Of a stretch of 64,000 bases of DNA, positions 26,037-36,856 are shown piece after piece (position 1 is the stretch's first letter; the number at the start of each line of letters is the position of its first letter). The DNA is taken from NCBI RefSeq assembly GCF_900111875.1, contig NZ_FOJU01000005.1, positions 310,001-374,000 on the forward strand. Direction: 5' to 3'. This stretch comes from Poseidonocella pacifica. GTDB lineage: Bacteria > Pseudomonadota > Alphaproteobacteria > Rhodobacterales > Rhodobacteraceae. The translations under genes were made by a program, and so were the position numbers. A model generated the notes under the pieces. The model did no database searches, had not been told where the DNA came from, and saw nothing but the letters and a program-made list of their open reading frames with translations.

Positions 26037-27703
26037 CAGATCGGCAAGCCCACGACAAAGCGCGCCCCGAGCGGGCCTGAAAGCGGATCCGCCTCGGTTG
26101 GCAAGATGTTCTCGGCCCAGATTACCCCGCCATGCGCTTCGACGATCTGCTTTGAAATGGCGAGGCCAAGACCGGAGTTGTCACCGAATTGTCCTTCGGG
26201 GCGTTCGGAGTAGAACCGGCGGAAAATCTTGGTAAGGGCCTCCTCGGGAATACCCGGCCCGGTATCCTCCACAACAGCGAGCACCCGGTTTTCGCGAACC
26301 CTCACCCACACGCGGATCGCGTCCCCGTCCTCGCAAAAGCTGATCGCGTTGGTGATGAGGTTGACGAAAACCTGCGCGAGCCGTGCCTGAAGGCCATGGA
26401 TCACGACCCGATCCTTGGGGAAATCAATCGTGAAATCGATACCCGCCTCCTGGGCCTGTCCGCCAAGATATGTGGTGATGTTGCGCAGCATATGAAGCAG
26501 GTCGAATGGCTCTTCCTCTTCGCGTACGAGTTCGCTGTCGAGCCGCGAGGCGTTGGAGATGTCACTCACCAGACGGTCCAACCGCTTCACATCGTGCTCG
26601 ATCACTTTGAGCAGCTTCTCCCTCTGATCCTCGCGCGGGGCGACGCGGAGCGTCCCCACCGCAGATCGGAGCGAGGCGAGCGGGTTCTTGATCTCATGCG
26701 CGACATCCGCTGCGAATTGCTCGTTGTTCTCGATCCTGTCATAGAGGGTGGCCAGGAGGCCCCGCAGCGCTCCGGAGAGGCGTCCAATCTCGTCCGGGCG
26801 GGCAGTCAGATCCGGAATGCGAATGCGCGACGGACCCATCGAGCGCGACCCACGAGCATGGCCCATCTCTGCGGCGGCGGCCAGATCCGCGATCGGGTTG
26901 GCAATCGTCGAGGCGAGCACAAGGCTCAATCCGATGGAGACCAGCACCGCGATCACGAAGATCTGTAGGATCTCCTCGCGTTCCGCCCGAACCAGCCTGT
27001 CGATCTCTCCCGCGGCGGAGGCGACCGCGAGGGTTCCGGCGCGCCGGTTATCGTAGTCCAGCGGAGTGACGACCACGAAGGATTTCAGCCCTTCCGCGTC
27101 GTTGAGATGCGTGACGTGGGTTTGTTGGTCGGCGGCAAGCGGCAGGAGTTCGCGTGCGATATCCGGCATGTTCCGGCCAGCGTTCTCGGTGCCGCCAAAA
27201 GCGCCCGAAAGGCGATTCATCCCCTCCCAGAGTGAGTGGAGCATATCGGTGAGCAAGGTGCTTTTCGGACCGTTCTCGGGGAGCGCGGGCTCGGGCCCCG
27301 TCACTGCCGCGACGAGGGTGTGGGCATGATCAAACACCATGATCTGAATCCCCCCCCGCAGGTTGAGACCGGCCATAAGCTCATCGATGTTTATACGGGC
27401 GGAAAACGGGGCGTCGGGGAGCCCTCGGGGCAGTTTTGCCTCGATTACCTCCGCGATCAGCAGAGCTTCGGAGTGCAGCGCATTGGAGCGTTGGTAGGCA
27501 AGGCTGTCGCGCGAGGAATTGAGGTAAAGGGTGCCGACGACCAGCACGAGAATTGCGATCAGATTGAACGTGATGATCTTGCGGGCGAGGGGGGAGCGCC
27601 CGCCATGCGGCCCCACGGCCCCGCCGGTTCCCGGTGCTTCGCGCACCGCGCCATCGCTTTGCGCGAGGATCATGCCAGACCGAGGCTTCCGGGAGCGTCG
27701 CAC
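26036..27703 (-). CDS. chvG: Sensor histidine kinase ChvG
   Basis: A 555-residue inner-membrane kinase: a membrane helix at about residues 42-63 (IITFNLIAILVLVVGTLYL), a periplasmic sensor domain, a second helix around residue 255 followed by HAMP, the H-box FAADVAHEIKNPLASLRSA, the N-box NLITNAISFCEDG, and DTGPGIPEEAL / GLGLAISKQIVEAHGG. ChvG (ExoS) senses acid or envelope stress and phosphorylates ChvI. It sits between chvI and hprK, the conserved alphaproteobacterial order. The extended N-terminal tail of about 40 residues is charged and its start is not certain. Confidence 0.9.
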   Translation of the reverse strand: MRRSRKPRSGMILAQSDGAVREAPGTGGAVGPHGGRSPLARKIITFNLIAILVLVVGTLYLNSSRDSLAYQRSNALHSEALLIAEVIEAKLPRGLPDAPFSARINIDELMAGLNLRGGIQIMVFDHAHTLVAAVTGPEPALPENGPKSTLLTDMLHSLWEGMNRLSGAFGGTENAGRNMPDIARELLPLAADQQTHVTHLNDAEGLKSFVVVTPLDYDNRRAGTLAVASAAGEIDRLVRAEREEILQIFVIAVLVSIGLSLVLASTIANPIADLAAAAEMGHARGSRSMGPSRIRIPDLTARPDEIGRLSGALRGLLATLYDRIENNEQFAADVAHEIKNPLASLRSAVGTLRVAPREDQREKLLKVIEHDVKRLDRLVSDISNASRLDSELVREEEEPFDLLHMLRNITTYLGGQAQEAGIDFTIDFPKDRVVIHGLQARLAQVFVNLITNAISFCEDGDAIRVWVRVRENRVLAVVEDTGPGIPEEALTKIFRRFYSERPEGQFGDNSGLGLAISKQIVEAHGGVIWAENILPTEADPLSGPLGARFVVGLPI

Positions 27704-27727
27704 ATCAGCCCTTTCGCGCGCGTAAGA

Positions 27728-28429
27728 TCACGCCTCGTTGTAGCGATAGCCGATTCCATAAAGCGTCTCAATCGCGGAGAACGCCGCATCCACGCTGCGC
27801 ATCTTCTTGCGCAAGCGCTTGATATGGCTGTCGATGGTACGGTCATCCACATACACCTGATCGTCGTAGGCGACATCCATCAACTGGTCGCGGCTCTTGA
27901 CGAAACCGGGCCTCTGGGCAAGCGCTTGGAGCAGGAGGAACTCCGTAACCGTCAGGGCCACGTTCTGGCCTTTCCACTTCACCGCATGGCGCAGCGGGTC
28001 CATTATTAATTCTCCGCGTTCAAGGGTTTGCACTTCTTCGGGGGCCGGACCTTCTGGTGCGGCCAGTGCTTCTTGACGACGAAGGATCGAACGAATCCGC
28101 TCCACTAATAGCCGTTGGGAAAAGGGTTTGGTCACATAGTCATCCGCACCCATCCGCAGGCCAAGCACCTCGTCGATCTCATCGTCCTTGGACGTGAGGA
28201 AAATCACCGGCATGGCAGATTTCTGTCGCACCCGCTGAAGCAGGTCCATGCCATCCATGCGCGGCATCTTGATATCGAACACGGCCATGTCGGGCATGCG
28301 CCGAGTGAACGCGTCCAGCGCGCTTTGCCCGTCGGCGTAGGTTTCCACGTCAAACCCCTCCGCCTCCAATGTCATCGACACGGACATCAGGATATTTCGA
28401 TCATCGTCCACAAGCGCAATCGTCGCCAT
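27728..28429 (-). CDS. chvI: Response regulator ChvI
   Basis: A 233-residue OmpR-family regulator: an acidic [11 protein letters not shown] pocket, phospho-Asp in [34 protein letters not shown], the lysine in YVTKPFSQ, and a C-terminal winged helix with [20 protein letters not shown]. It pairs with ChvG 25 bases downstream. In relatives it controls envelope and acid-stress genes and is linked to central carbon metabolism, which fits its position opposite pckA. Confidence 0.92.
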   Translation of the reverse strand: MATIALVDDDRNILMSVSMTLEAEGFDVETYADGQSALDAFTRRMPDMAVFDIKMPRMDGMDLLQRVRQKSAMPVIFLTSKDDEIDEVLGLRMGADDYVTKPFSQRLLVERIRSILRRQEALAAPEGPAPEEVQTLERGELIMDPLRHAVKWKGQNVALTVTEFLLLQALAQRPGFVKSRDQLMDVAYDDQVYVDDRTIDSHIKRLRKKMRSVDAAFSAIETLYGIGYRYNEA

Positions 28430-28589
28430 GGCAAACGCCTCTCTCTTGCCCCTGACATGCCAACCGTTCGGTGGTGTCGGAATTTGATAAGGTCTGGGTG
28501 CGAATCACCCCGCCGTTGGGTGCAGTTGAGCCCATCAATCGTGAACACCCGCCTAAACTCCGGCGAATTGTTGCCGCGCGGACAACCTT

Positions 28590-28621
28590 GGTTGCGCTAA
28601 CCTTCGGGTGGTTGCGCTAAC
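28590..28621. promoter_or_regulatory. Tandem 12-base repeats upstream of pckA
   Basis: GGTTGCGCTAAC occurs twice, at 28590-28601 and 28610-28621, spaced 20 bases start to start (about two helical turns). Each copy has partial dyad symmetry (GGTT...AACC in the first copy), like LacI-family operators that contain GCGC. It lies about 140-170 bases before the pckA start in the 330-base chvI-pckA intergenic region. It probably binds a regulator of gluconeogenesis (inference). The rest of the region shows no gene. Confidence 0.55.
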
Positions 28622-28761
28622 GAACGTCTCAATCACTGTTCACGAAACAAAATGCCATGTTAAGACCACCAGGCTGCGGGATTATTTCTCAGCATAGGGC
28701 TTTGCCTCTTCGAGGCGGTCGAGAAACTGACGCAACGTAAGGCGGCACTAGGAGGCTGGAC

Positions 28762-30360
28762 ATGACAATCGGACGGGTCAATCCGCAATTCACGCTTGAG
28801 GACCAAGGGATAGGCGGCATCGCAAACGTCTATTACAACCTTCAGGAGCCGGGCCTTATCGAAGAAGCGATCAAGCGCGGCGAAGGGCGCCTTGGCAAGG
28901 GGGGCACGTTGCTGGTCGAGACGGGCAAGTTCACTGGCCGCTCTCCCAAGGACAAATTCGTCGTCAAGACGGACTCCGTCGCTGACAAGATCTGGTGGGA
29001 GAACAACCCCCCGATTTCCGAGGACGCCTTTGAGACGCTGTATCAGGACATGCTCGCTCATATGCAGGGCGGCGATTACTTCGTGCAGGACCTGACCGCC
29101 GGCGCCGATCCCGCCCACGCGCTCAACATTCGCTTCGTGAATGAACTTGCGTGGCACGGGCTATTCATCCGGCACATGATGCGCCGCCCGACGCGCGAGG
29201 AACTGGACAACTTCTCTTGCGATTTCACTGTCATCAACTGCCCCACCTTCAAGGCGGATCCGGCGCGCCACGGCTGTCGCACGGACACGGTGATCGCGCT
29301 TAATTTCGACCGCAAGATGATCCTGATCGCGAACACGGAATACGCGGGTGAGAACAAGAAGGGCATCTTTACGGTGCTCAATTACCTTTTGCCGGAGAAG
29401 GGTATCATGCCGATGCACTGCTCCGCGAACCACGCGCATGGCAATCCGGTCGATTCGGCCGTTTTCTTTGGGCTTTCGGGAACGGGCAAGACGACGTTGT
29501 CAGCCGATCCGGGTCGAACCCTGCTGGGCGATGATGAGCATGGTTGGTCGGATCGCGGCATCTTCAACTTCGAAGGGGGCTGCTATGCCAAGACCATCTC
29601 CCTCAACCCAGAGGCGGAGCCTGAAATCTTCGCGACGACGCATACCTTTGGAACCGTGATCGAAAACATGGTCTATGACGAAGAGACGCGCGATCTCGAT
29701 TTCGAGGATGACAGCCTCACGGCCAATATGCGCTGTGCATATCCGATGAGCTATATCTCCAACGCATCGGAATCCGCCATGGGCGGCCATCCGAAAAACG
29801 TCGTGATGCTGACATGCGACGCCTTTGGCGTTCTTCCCCCGATCGCGCGGCTGAGCCCGGCGCAGGCGATGTATCACTTCCTCTCCGGCTTTACCGCCAA
29901 GGTCGCTGGCACCGAGCGGGGCCTGACGGAGCCTACGCCGACCTTCTCGACCTGCTTCGGTGCGCCGTTCATGCCACGTCGCCCGGAGGAGTACGGCGAG
30001 TTGCTGCGCGCCAAGATCGCGAAACATGGGGCGACCTGTTGGCTGGTAAACACAGGCTGGACGGGCGGAGCCCACGGTACGGGCTCGCGCATGCCGATCC
30101 ACGCGACGCGAACATTGCTCACGGCGGCACTTGATGGCTCCCTCGCCGACGTGGAATTCCGCAAGGATCCCAATTTCGGGTTTGAAGTGCCTGTCGCAGT
30201 ACCCGGAGTGGACTCATCCTTGCTCAATCCGCGTGAAACATGGGGCGATCCGTCCGCCTATGATGCGGCTGCCAAGAACCTCGTTCAGATGTTCGCCGAC
30301 AACTTTGAGCAATACGTCCCTTACATCGACGACGACGTCAAAGCCGCCGCCATAGGCTGA
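28762..30360 (+). CDS. pckA: Phosphoenolpyruvate carboxykinase (ATP)
   Basis: A 532-residue enzyme with the PEPCK-ATP signatures: TGRSPKDKF, the kinase-1a P-loop [14 protein letters not shown], the [24 protein letters not shown] catalytic/metal region, and the late [14 protein letters not shown] stretch. It converts oxaloacetate plus ATP to phosphoenolpyruvate and is the first committed step of gluconeogenesis during growth on organic acids, in keeping with the many carboxylate transporters here. GGAGG stands nine bases before the start. A clear terminator follows. Divergent from chvI as in many relatives. Confidence 0.95.
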   Translation: MTIGRVNPQFTLEDQGIGGIANVYYNLQEPGLIEEAIKRGEGRLGKGGTLLVETGKFTGRSPKDKFVVKTDSVADKIWWENNPPISEDAFETLYQDMLAHMQGGDYFVQDLTAGADPAHALNIRFVNELAWHGLFIRHMMRRPTREELDNFSCDFTVINCPTFKADPARHGCRTDTVIALNFDRKMILIANTEYAGENKKGIFTVLNYLLPEKGIMPMHCSANHAHGNPVDSAVFFGLSGTGKTTLSADPGRTLLGDDEHGWSDRGIFNFEGGCYAKTISLNPEAEPEIFATTHTFGTVIENMVYDEETRDLDFEDDSLTANMRCAYPMSYISNASESAMGGHPKNVVMLTCDAFGVLPPIARLSPAQAMYHFLSGFTAKVAGTERGLTEPTPTFSTCFGAPFMPRRPEEYGELLRAKIAKHGATCWLVNTGWTGGAHGTGSRMPIHATRTLLTAALDGSLADVEFRKDPNFGFEVPVAVPGVDSSLLNPRETWGDPSAYDAAAKNLVQMFADNFEQYVPYIDDDVKAAAIG

Positions 30361-30399
30361 TCCCCTCGGTCAGATCTTTCAAAGCAAATACGATTGTTG

Positions 30400-30425
30400 C
30401 GCCCGCCCTTTGGCGGGCGTTTCGT
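30400..30425 (+). terminator. Rho-independent terminator after pckA
   Basis: An eight-base-pair GC stem (C GCCCGCC, 30400-30407, with GGCGGGC G, 30412-30419), a CTTT loop and a following GTTTCGTT T-rich tail, 40 bases after the stop. This is a canonical intrinsic terminator. Confidence 0.85.
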
Positions 30426-30604
30426 TATTGCTCAACCGGTCCGTGTATGCCCGCTGACGCGACGTAGGGGCATCTTTTGACTGGAGCGCCCCGCGATTAT
30501 CCGCCAATTTCCTGCAATCACCGTGTCTTCGCGCTTTTGTGCATTAGGTTGGCGCGTGTGAAAGTCAGCGCAGAAATCCGAACAATCCCATGGGAGGGAC
30601 TATA

Positions 30605-32233
30605 ATGAACCGGATCACGAAACCTCTTGTTGCTGCTCTGCTCGCCACTAGCGGCCTTACGAGCGCCGCGCTCGCGCAGCAGACCCATCCAGAAACAGGC
30701 GAAGCGCTCGCCGAGGATCAGACCTTCACCTACCGTGTGCTCGATGAGCACAGCAGCGTTGACCCGCAGGTGGTGGAAGATGTCACCGGCTCCGAACTGG
30801 TGCGCGACCTCTTCGAAGGTTTGATGAACCAGGACGAAGAAGGTAACCTCGTTCCCGGCGTCGCCACGGGGTATGAAACCAACGACGACAATACCGTCTA
30901 CACCTTCACATTGCGTGAGGATGCCAAGTGGTCGAACGGCGAGCCCGTGACCGCAGCCGATTTTGTCTTTGCATGGCAACGTGCCGTGAACCCCGAGCTT
31001 TCGAGCCCCTATGCGTGGTTCATGGAATTGATGAGCATCGAAAACGCGGCGGCAATCATCGCCGGTGAGCGCCCCATCGAAGACCTTGGCGTCAAGGCGG
31101 TGGATGATCGGACCCTGGAGGTGACACTAAGCGAACCCCTTCCGTATTTCCCGCAGATGACCACCCACTCAACGACATTTCCCGCCCCCCAGAAGGTCGT
31201 GGAAGAGTTTGGCGATGAGTGGACACGCCCTGAAAACATCGTCTCGAACGGCGCCTATATCCTGACGGAGCACCTGCCGCAGGAGCGCTCGGTTCGAGAA
31301 CGAAACGAGATGTACTGGGACAACGAGAACACGATCATCGACCGGACCATCGCGCTGGTGATCAACGATGAGAATGTGGCCCTGACCCGTTATCTTGCCG
31401 GTGAACTCGATCGTACCGAGATCCCCGCCGGGCAATACCCGCGCCTCAAGGAAGAACACCCCGAAGAGGCGGTCTCCTTCCCACGTCTTTGCAATTATTA
31501 CTACACGTTCAACCTGTCCGAGAGCGGCCCCGAGGCGTTCAAGGATCCCAATGTCCGCAAGGCCCTCTCGCTTGCCGTAGATCGCAAGATCATCACCGAG
31601 AACATCATGGCGGGCGGGCAGCCCGAAGCCTATACCTTTACCCCGGCTGCGACCGCAGGGTTCGAGGTGCCGCAGGTTGATATCGCGTCCATGACGCAGC
31701 CCGAGCGAGACGAAAAGGCACGGGAACTGCTTGCCGAAGCTGGCTATGGTCCGGACAATCCGCTTGAATTCAGCATGATGTACAACACCTCCGACGACCA
31801 TAAGAAGGTTGCGGTGGCGCTGAGCCAGATGTGGAAGCAGAAACTGGGCGTGCAGGCCGAGCTTGGCAACATGGAATGGAAGGTCTTCCTTGAAGAGCGC
31901 GGGAACCAGAATTTCGATCTGGCGCGGGGCGCATGGTGCGGCGACTACAACGAAGCTTCGACGTTCCTCGATCTGCTGACGACTATGTCGGGATACAACG
32001 ACGGCAAGTATTCCAATGAGCGTGTCGATGAACTCATGGCACAGGCGAAGACGGCCGATGATACCGGCCCGCTTTATACCGAGGTCGAAGAGATCCTCGC
32101 CGACGAAACACCGGTAATTCCAATCTATCACTACGCCGGCGTCTACATGCTTGACAGCGATGTCGGCAATTGGCCGGTCAATAACGTTGAGCAGAACTGG
32201 TACTCCAAGAACCTCTACAAGATCGCAGAGTAA
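30605..32233 (+). CDS. oppA: Peptide ABC transporter substrate-binding protein (OppA family)
   Basis: A 542-residue periplasmic binding protein of SBP family 5: a signal peptide of about 27 residues ending AALAQQ, DPQVVEDVTGSELVRDLFEGL, TLREDAKWSNGEPVTAADFVF (the family signature), NVRKALSLAVDRKII, and a C-terminal YHYAGVYMLDS region. It is most like OppA/MppA oligopeptide-binding proteins. The start at 30605 follows GGGAGG by five bases. It leads the oppABC-DF operon; a stable hairpin separates it from oppB. The ligand (oligopeptide or murein peptide) is inferred from family only. Confidence 0.9.
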   Translation: MNRITKPLVAALLATSGLTSAALAQQTHPETGEALAEDQTFTYRVLDEHSSVDPQVVEDVTGSELVRDLFEGLMNQDEEGNLVPGVATGYETNDDNTVYTFTLREDAKWSNGEPVTAADFVFAWQRAVNPELSSPYAWFMELMSIENAAAIIAGERPIEDLGVKAVDDRTLEVTLSEPLPYFPQMTTHSTTFPAPQKVVEEFGDEWTRPENIVSNGAYILTEHLPQERSVRERNEMYWDNENTIIDRTIALVINDENVALTRYLAGELDRTEIPAGQYPRLKEEHPEEAVSFPRLCNYYYTFNLSESGPEAFKDPNVRKALSLAVDRKIITENIMAGGQPEAYTFTPAATAGFEVPQVDIASMTQPERDEKARELLAEAGYGPDNPLEFSMMYNTSDDHKKVAVALSQMWKQKLGVQAELGNMEWKVFLEERGNQNFDLARGAWCGDYNEASTFLDLLTTMSGYNDGKYSNERVDELMAQAKTADDTGPLYTEVEEILADETPVIPIYHYAGVYMLDSDVGNWPVNNVEQNWYSKNLYKIAE

Positions 32234-32252
32234 CCGCATTCATTGACCAGTG

Positions 32253-32288
32253 CCGCGCCGCCTCCTTCACGGGGGCGGCGCGGGCTTT
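32253..32288 (+). other. Intercistronic hairpin between oppA and oppB
   Basis: CCGCGCCGCC (32253-32262) pairs perfectly with GGCGGCGCGG (32274-32283), extended inward by three more pairs to a five-base loop, and is followed by CTTTTC. It probably acts as a partial terminator or 3' mRNA stabiliser that keeps oppA transcript in excess over the permease genes, a known arrangement for binding-protein genes. Confidence 0.65.
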
Positions 32289-32303
32289 TCGCGGAGGCAT
32301 AAC

Positions 32304-33227
32304 ATGCTGTCATATGTGCTGCGGCGCATCCTCGTCGCCATCCCCACGATCCTGCTTCTGATCGTGGCGTCCTTCTTCCTGATGCATCTGGCGCCCGGCG
32401 GCCCATTCACCTCAGAGCGCAAGTTGCCGCCCGAAGTGCTTGCCAATCTGGAGGCCGCCTACGGTCTCGATCAGCCACTTTGGAAGCAGCTGTGGGATTA
32501 CCTGACCAACATCGTGCTGCATTTCGATTTCGGCCCGTCGTTCCGCTACAAGGACCGGGATGTGAATGACATCATCGCGCAGGGTTTCCCGATCTCGCTG
32601 ACCTATGGGTCCCTGTCGTTTCTGGTTGCCTCTGTCGTCGGGATCTCACTGGGGATCACGGCGGCCATTCGGCACAATTCGTGGTGGGACTATTCGGCCG
32701 TTTCGCTGGGTATTGCTGCGCAGGCGCTTCCGAACTTCATCATGGGGCCGATCCTCATTCTGACCTTCACGCTCTGGCTTGGCTGGCTACCCGGGGGCGG
32801 CTGGAACGGGGGGCAGTGGGAATACCTCGTCATGCCGGTTATCGCGCTCTCTACATCCTACATCGGGTCCGTCGCGCGAATAACGCGCTCTTCGATGCTC
32901 GAGACGCTCAACTCCAACTTCATCCGCACGGCACGGGCCAAGGGGTTACCCGACCGGACTGTGATCTGGCGCCACGCGCTCAAACCTTCGCTTTTGCCGG
33001 TGATTTCCTATCTCGGACCGGTCTTCGTCTACGTGCTTACCGGATCGGTCTTTGTCGATCTTTACTTCTCCACCGGGGGCTTGGGGCAGTCCTACGTGAG
33101 TTCTGCACTGTCGCGCGACTACGCCGTTCTTCTTGGGGTCACGATCCTCTACGGGGGCCTTACGGTCATCGTGAACCTTATCACCGACCTCGCCTATGCG
33201 TGGTTCGATCCAAAAATTCGCTACTAA
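32304..33227 (+). CDS. oppB: Peptide ABC transporter permease OppB
   Basis: A 307-residue membrane permease. The N-terminal LSYVLRRILVAIPTILLLIVASFFLMHLAPGGPF layout (given here in words: a basic start, one helix, then HLAPGGPF) is typical of OppB/DppB. The binding-protein-dependent transport domain follows with five more helices and the EAA-type loop NFIRTARAKGLPDRTVIWRH. The start at 32304 follows GGAGG by nine bases. Works as a heterodimer with OppC. Confidence 0.91.
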   Translation: MLSYVLRRILVAIPTILLLIVASFFLMHLAPGGPFTSERKLPPEVLANLEAAYGLDQPLWKQLWDYLTNIVLHFDFGPSFRYKDRDVNDIIAQGFPISLTYGSLSFLVASVVGISLGITAAIRHNSWWDYSAVSLGIAAQALPNFIMGPILILTFTLWLGWLPGGGWNGGQWEYLVMPVIALSTSYIGSVARITRSSMLETLNSNFIRTARAKGLPDRTVIWRHALKPSLLPVISYLGPVFVYVLTGSVFVDLYFSTGGLGQSYVSSALSRDYAVLLGVTILYGGLTVIVNLITDLAYAWFDPKIRY

Positions 33228-33237
33228 GGAGGCAGGC

Positions 33238-34167
33238 ATGTTCGGAAGATCCCAAAAACGCATCGCGCTTGCCGAAGAGGTCAACGCCGTTGCCGCAGTT
33301 CGCGGGCGTTCGCTCTGGCGCGATGCCCGCGAGCGGTTCGTGCGTAACAAGGCGGCCATGGGCTGTGTCATCGTGCTCGGACTTGTCGTGCTGTTCTGCG
33401 CCATTGGTCCGTTCTTCGCGCAATGGAACAACGAAGATATCGACTGGACCGCGATGGGCGACGTTCGCGGGCTCGGCATGCCCTCGTTGGAGTCGGGCCA
33501 CTACTTTGGCGTGGATGAGCTTGGGCGTGATCTCTATTCGCGCGTCATTCAGGCGACAACGACCTCGCTTCTCGTGGGGTTGATCGGGGCTGCGATGGCT
33601 CTGATCGTAGGCACGCTCTATGGGGTTGTCTCGGGCTATCTGGGGGGCAAGGTCGATACGATCATGATGCGGATCGTCGACATTCTCCTCGCGATCCCGC
33701 TCACGCTCGTGATCATCCTCATCCTAGTGATCGCAGGCCGTTCCTTTCTGATGCTCTTCATTGCTCTCGGCGCGGTCAGTTGGCTGTCGATGGCCCGGAT
33801 TGTCAGGGGACAGACTCTCTCGCTCAAGACTCGTGAATACATCGAGGCAGCGCGGGCAGCAGGTGTGGGTGAATTCACCATCATGTATCGCCACATCTTG
33901 CCCAACCTCGCGGGGGTGGTGATCGTCTATGCGTCGCTCCTCGTCCCAGAAATGATCCTTGCGGAAAGTTTCATATCTTTCCTCGGCCTCGGCATATCCG
34001 AACCGAACACCTCGCTGGGCAGTCTCATCGCCGAGGGTGCGGGCACCATGGCCTATGGCACCATCTGGCAGTTGCTCGTTCCGCTTTTCTTTTATGTCAC
34101 GATCATCATCACGATGTTCTTCATCGGCGATGGCCTGCGTGACGCGCTTGATCCGAAGGACCGCTGA
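33238..34167 (+). CDS. oppC: Peptide ABC transporter permease OppC
   Basis: A 309-residue permease: a cytoplasmic N-terminal tail, a first helix near residue 40, the family stretch [19 protein letters not shown], then the transport domain with EAA loop [22 protein letters not shown] and the [19 protein letters not shown] end typical of OppC. AAGGAGGCAGGC precedes the start. Ends one base before the ATPase gene start. Confidence 0.91.
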   Translation: MFGRSQKRIALAEEVNAVAAVRGRSLWRDARERFVRNKAAMGCVIVLGLVVLFCAIGPFFAQWNNEDIDWTAMGDVRGLGMPSLESGHYFGVDELGRDLYSRVIQATTTSLLVGLIGAAMALIVGTLYGVVSGYLGGKVDTIMMRIVDILLAIPLTLVIILILVIAGRSFLMLFIALGAVSWLSMARIVRGQTLSLKTREYIEAARAAGVGEFTIMYRHILPNLAGVVIVYASLLVPEMILAESFISFLGLGISEPNTSLGSLIAEGAGTMAYGTIWQLLVPLFFYVTIIITMFFIGDGLRDALDPKDR

Positions 34168-34168
34168 C

Positions 34169-35995
34169 ATGTCTCTACTGAAAGTCCGTGACCTGAAAGT
34201 TCAATTCGAGACCTCCGACGGGATGGTCGACGCGGTGAAGGGCGTTTCCTTTGACATCGCGCCGGGTGAGTGTCTCGGGATCGTTGGAGAAAGTGGCTCG
34301 GGCAAGAGCCAGACATTCCTCGCCGCGATGGGCCTCCTGCCGCCAAACGGACGTGCGAGCGGTTCGGTCGAACTCGAAGGGCGGGAGATGCTCAACATCC
34401 CCGTGAAGGAAATAAACCGCATTCGGGGCAGCGATATCGGCATGATCTTTCAGGATCCGCTGACGGCGCTTACGCCGCATCTGCGGATCGGCGAGCAGAT
34501 GCGCGAGGTTTTGCAGGTGCATCGTGGTTTGCGTGGGGCGCGCGCCCGCGCGATCTGTCTCGAATGGCTGGAAAAGGTCCGCATCCCCGAGGCGCGCCGG
34601 CGTCTCGACCAGTATCCCCATGAATTGTCAGGAGGCATGCGCCAGCGCGTGATGATCGCGATGGCCATGCTCTGCAATCCAAAGCTGCTGATTGCGGATG
34701 AGCCGACCACCGCGCTTGATGTGACGGTACAGGCTGACATTCTCGACCTCATGCACGGGCTTCAGACCGAAGAAGGCACGGCGATCGCGCTCATTACCCA
34801 CGACATGGGGGTTGTGGCCCGTATGTGTGACCGGATGCAGGTGATGAAGCATGGCGAATACGTGGAGGCGGGGCCCGCGTCGCAGATCTTCAACGCGCCG
34901 AAGTCGGACTACACCCAGAGCCTTCTTGATGCGATGCCGCGGCTGAATGGCGCGGATATTCGCGACGATGTCGCCTCGGACGCCAAGACGCTCTTGGACG
35001 TGGACGACATCAAGGTGCATTTCCCGATCTCGCTCTCGGGCGGGTTGTTCGGGCGAACAGCGGATCTGCGCGCCGTGGATGGTGTGAGTTTTTCCGTACG
35101 GCAGGGGGAAACGCTCGGCGTCGTCGGCGAATCCGGGTGCGGCAAGAGCACGCTGGCCCGGGCGGTCCTGCAACTGATCGAACCTACCGATGGGCGCGTG
35201 ACATGGCTTGGTGACAGTCTGGTAGGCCGGGACCGAGCCGACATGAAGCGGTTCCGCAAAGACCTCCAGATCGTGTTTCAGGATCCGCTCGCCAGCCTCG
35301 ATCCGCGCATGACCATCGAAGCGTCAATCGCGGAGCCGCTCAAGACCTTCCGCCCCGATCTCTCGGCGCAGGAACGCCGCCGGGAAGTGGCATGGATGAT
35401 GGAGCGGGTCGGGCTCGAACCCTCGATGGTCAATCGCTATCCGCATGAGTTGTCCGGGGGGCAGAACCAGCGCGTCGGGATCGCACGCGCGATGATCAAC
35501 CGCCCCAAGCTCATCATCGCGGATGAGGCTGTCTCGGCGCTCGATGTGTCGATCCAGGCGCAGATCCTCAAGTTGCTGCGAGAGTTGCAGGACGAATTCG
35601 GGATCGCGATGATCTTCATCAGTCACGATCTTTCGGTGGTCCGGGCGGTCTCCAACCGGATCATGGTGCTCTATCTCGGGCGCGTGGTGGAAATGGCCGA
35701 TCGCGACGCGATCTTCGATTCACCCAAGCATCCCTATACGCGGTCCCTCATCTCCGCCGTGCCGATCCCGGACCCGGAGCTTGAGCGAAACCGTCAACGC
35801 CTCAAGCTTCCCGGAGAGCTTCCGTCGCCGCTCGATCGCAGCGCGGCATTGAGGTTCCTGCCCTCGCGTCTGGAGCAAGGCGACATCGACTATGTGCCCC
35901 GTCTGCGTGAGGAGACGCCCGGCCATCTTGTCGCCGAACACGACCCGCTGGAGTTGATTCTGGGCCGGAGCAGGGCACAAGTCGCGGTGGAATGA
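34169..35995 (+). CDS. Dual ATP-binding protein, fused OppD-OppF
   Basis: A 608-residue protein with two complete ABC ATPase domains. The first (residues about 1-260) has Walker [10 protein letters not shown], signature LSGGMRQRV and Walker [13 protein letters not shown]. The second (about 275-560) has [24 protein letters not shown] and [14 protein letters not shown], where the usual Pro after the Walker-B Glu is Val's neighbour Ala. OppD and OppF are separate in many bacteria; here they are one chain, as in several alphaproteobacterial peptide transporters. It powers uptake through OppBC. Confidence 0.9.
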   Translation: MSLLKVRDLKVQFETSDGMVDAVKGVSFDIAPGECLGIVGESGSGKSQTFLAAMGLLPPNGRASGSVELEGREMLNIPVKEINRIRGSDIGMIFQDPLTALTPHLRIGEQMREVLQVHRGLRGARARAICLEWLEKVRIPEARRRLDQYPHELSGGMRQRVMIAMAMLCNPKLLIADEPTTALDVTVQADILDLMHGLQTEEGTAIALITHDMGVVARMCDRMQVMKHGEYVEAGPASQIFNAPKSDYTQSLLDAMPRLNGADIRDDVASDAKTLLDVDDIKVHFPISLSGGLFGRTADLRAVDGVSFSVRQGETLGVVGESGCGKSTLARAVLQLIEPTDGRVTWLGDSLVGRDRADMKRFRKDLQIVFQDPLASLDPRMTIEASIAEPLKTFRPDLSAQERRREVAWMMERVGLEPSMVNRYPHELSGGQNQRVGIARAMINRPKLIIADEAVSALDVSIQAQILKLLRELQDEFGIAMIFISHDLSVVRAVSNRIMVLYLGRVVEMADRDAIFDSPKHPYTRSLISAVPIPDPELERNRQRLKLPGELPSPLDRSAALRFLPSRLEQGDIDYVPRLREETPGHLVAEHDPLELILGRSRAQVAVE

Positions 35996-36089
35996 CACGG
36001 GTCCGGCGCTTTTCTTTGGCGGGTGGGCAAAGTCCCTTCAGATAGGGGTTGAACCCCCGCCAATCCCGCCGTAAATAGCGGCCCACCGT

Positions 36090-36164
36090 TGGGGTGTAGC
36101 CAAGTGGTAAGGCATCGGTTTTTGGTACCGTGTATCGTAGGTTCGAATCCTACCACCCCAGCCA
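36090..36164 (+). tRNA. tRNA-Gln (anticodon TTG)
   Basis: The acceptor stem TGGGGTG (36090-36096) pairs with CACCCCA (36154-36160), followed by discriminator G and an encoded CCA (36162-36164). The anticodon loop TTTTGGT contains TTG, and the T-arm has GGTTCGAATCC. The last bases of this gene are a likely integration site, since a split integrase gene starts just downstream. Confidence 0.95.
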
Positions 36165-36203
36165 ATGACTTCAAAAATTCCATACTTCCCTATGGGATAG
36201 CCG

Positions 36204-36856
36204 TTGATCAAGCGGCCAGCCTCCCGTCTCCACGCGGTCGTGGTTCACAAACTGGTTCACATCGGCAGAAATCTCGCCGGTCCAACCAAGGCCGAAGATG
36301 GGGTCTTCACCTCGTCCGGAGGAATCATATTTTCTACTTCCGGCGCCGTTGGCCTCAACCCTTGCATGACGTTGGGGCACCTGAATTTCTCTCCGTCTCA
36401 CTTCGAACCGAGATCCTTTCCGAAGCGGTGAAACAGTCGGCAGACCTGCTCACCCAGATCGAAACGGGAGAGCGGAAATTGACGGCTGAACTGACAAGAG
36501 CGCCCGGAAGCGAATGGCGCACGAAGGTTATGATCCGGGAAATGGTGCGCGAGAGCGTCGCGACGATGCTCGCCCGGCTCGAGGCCCCGTTCGATGCTGA
36601 CGAAAGCCGCGCCTACGTGGCTGGCTGCGAGCAGAAAAGGCAGAGTGTAGATAACGCGCTTCGGACGCGGGACTGGCCGGTGGCAGCGGACCTGGGGTCC
36701 TCTGCCGCTGCACTTGCCGGGCTGGATGAAGACACCTTGGCGCTTCCGGCCATCGCGCGTGAAATCCTGATCAAGACACGCTCCCTGCTGGATGTCGCCC
36801 TTCGGGTCGAAGACAGCTGTGACGATCCACTGACACTGGGCGGGGCCGTTGCTTGA
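36204..36856 (+). pseudogene. N-terminal part (DUF6538-like) of a split tyrosine integrase
   Basis: In one frame, from about 36270 to 36856, the translation has LHLVRRNHIFYFRRRWP followed by a LRTEIL...AVKQSADLL helix, the typical start of DUF6538-containing integrases of Rhodobacteraceae. No ATG, GTG or TTG precedes it in that frame outside the tRNA gene. A second frame, open from a TTG at 36204 and ending PTKAEDG, joins it near 36290 as if by a small frameshift. The part ends at 36856 by overlapping the larger integrase frame (+1 shift, 8 bases). I read this as one gene broken by frameshifts and lacking its original start. Confidence 0.55.

Noticed and set aside
36089-36270. A protein start inside the tRNA-Gln gene for the integrase N-terminal part
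   Set aside because: The frame is open there only because it translates the tRNA; a coding start inside a mature tRNA is not credible.
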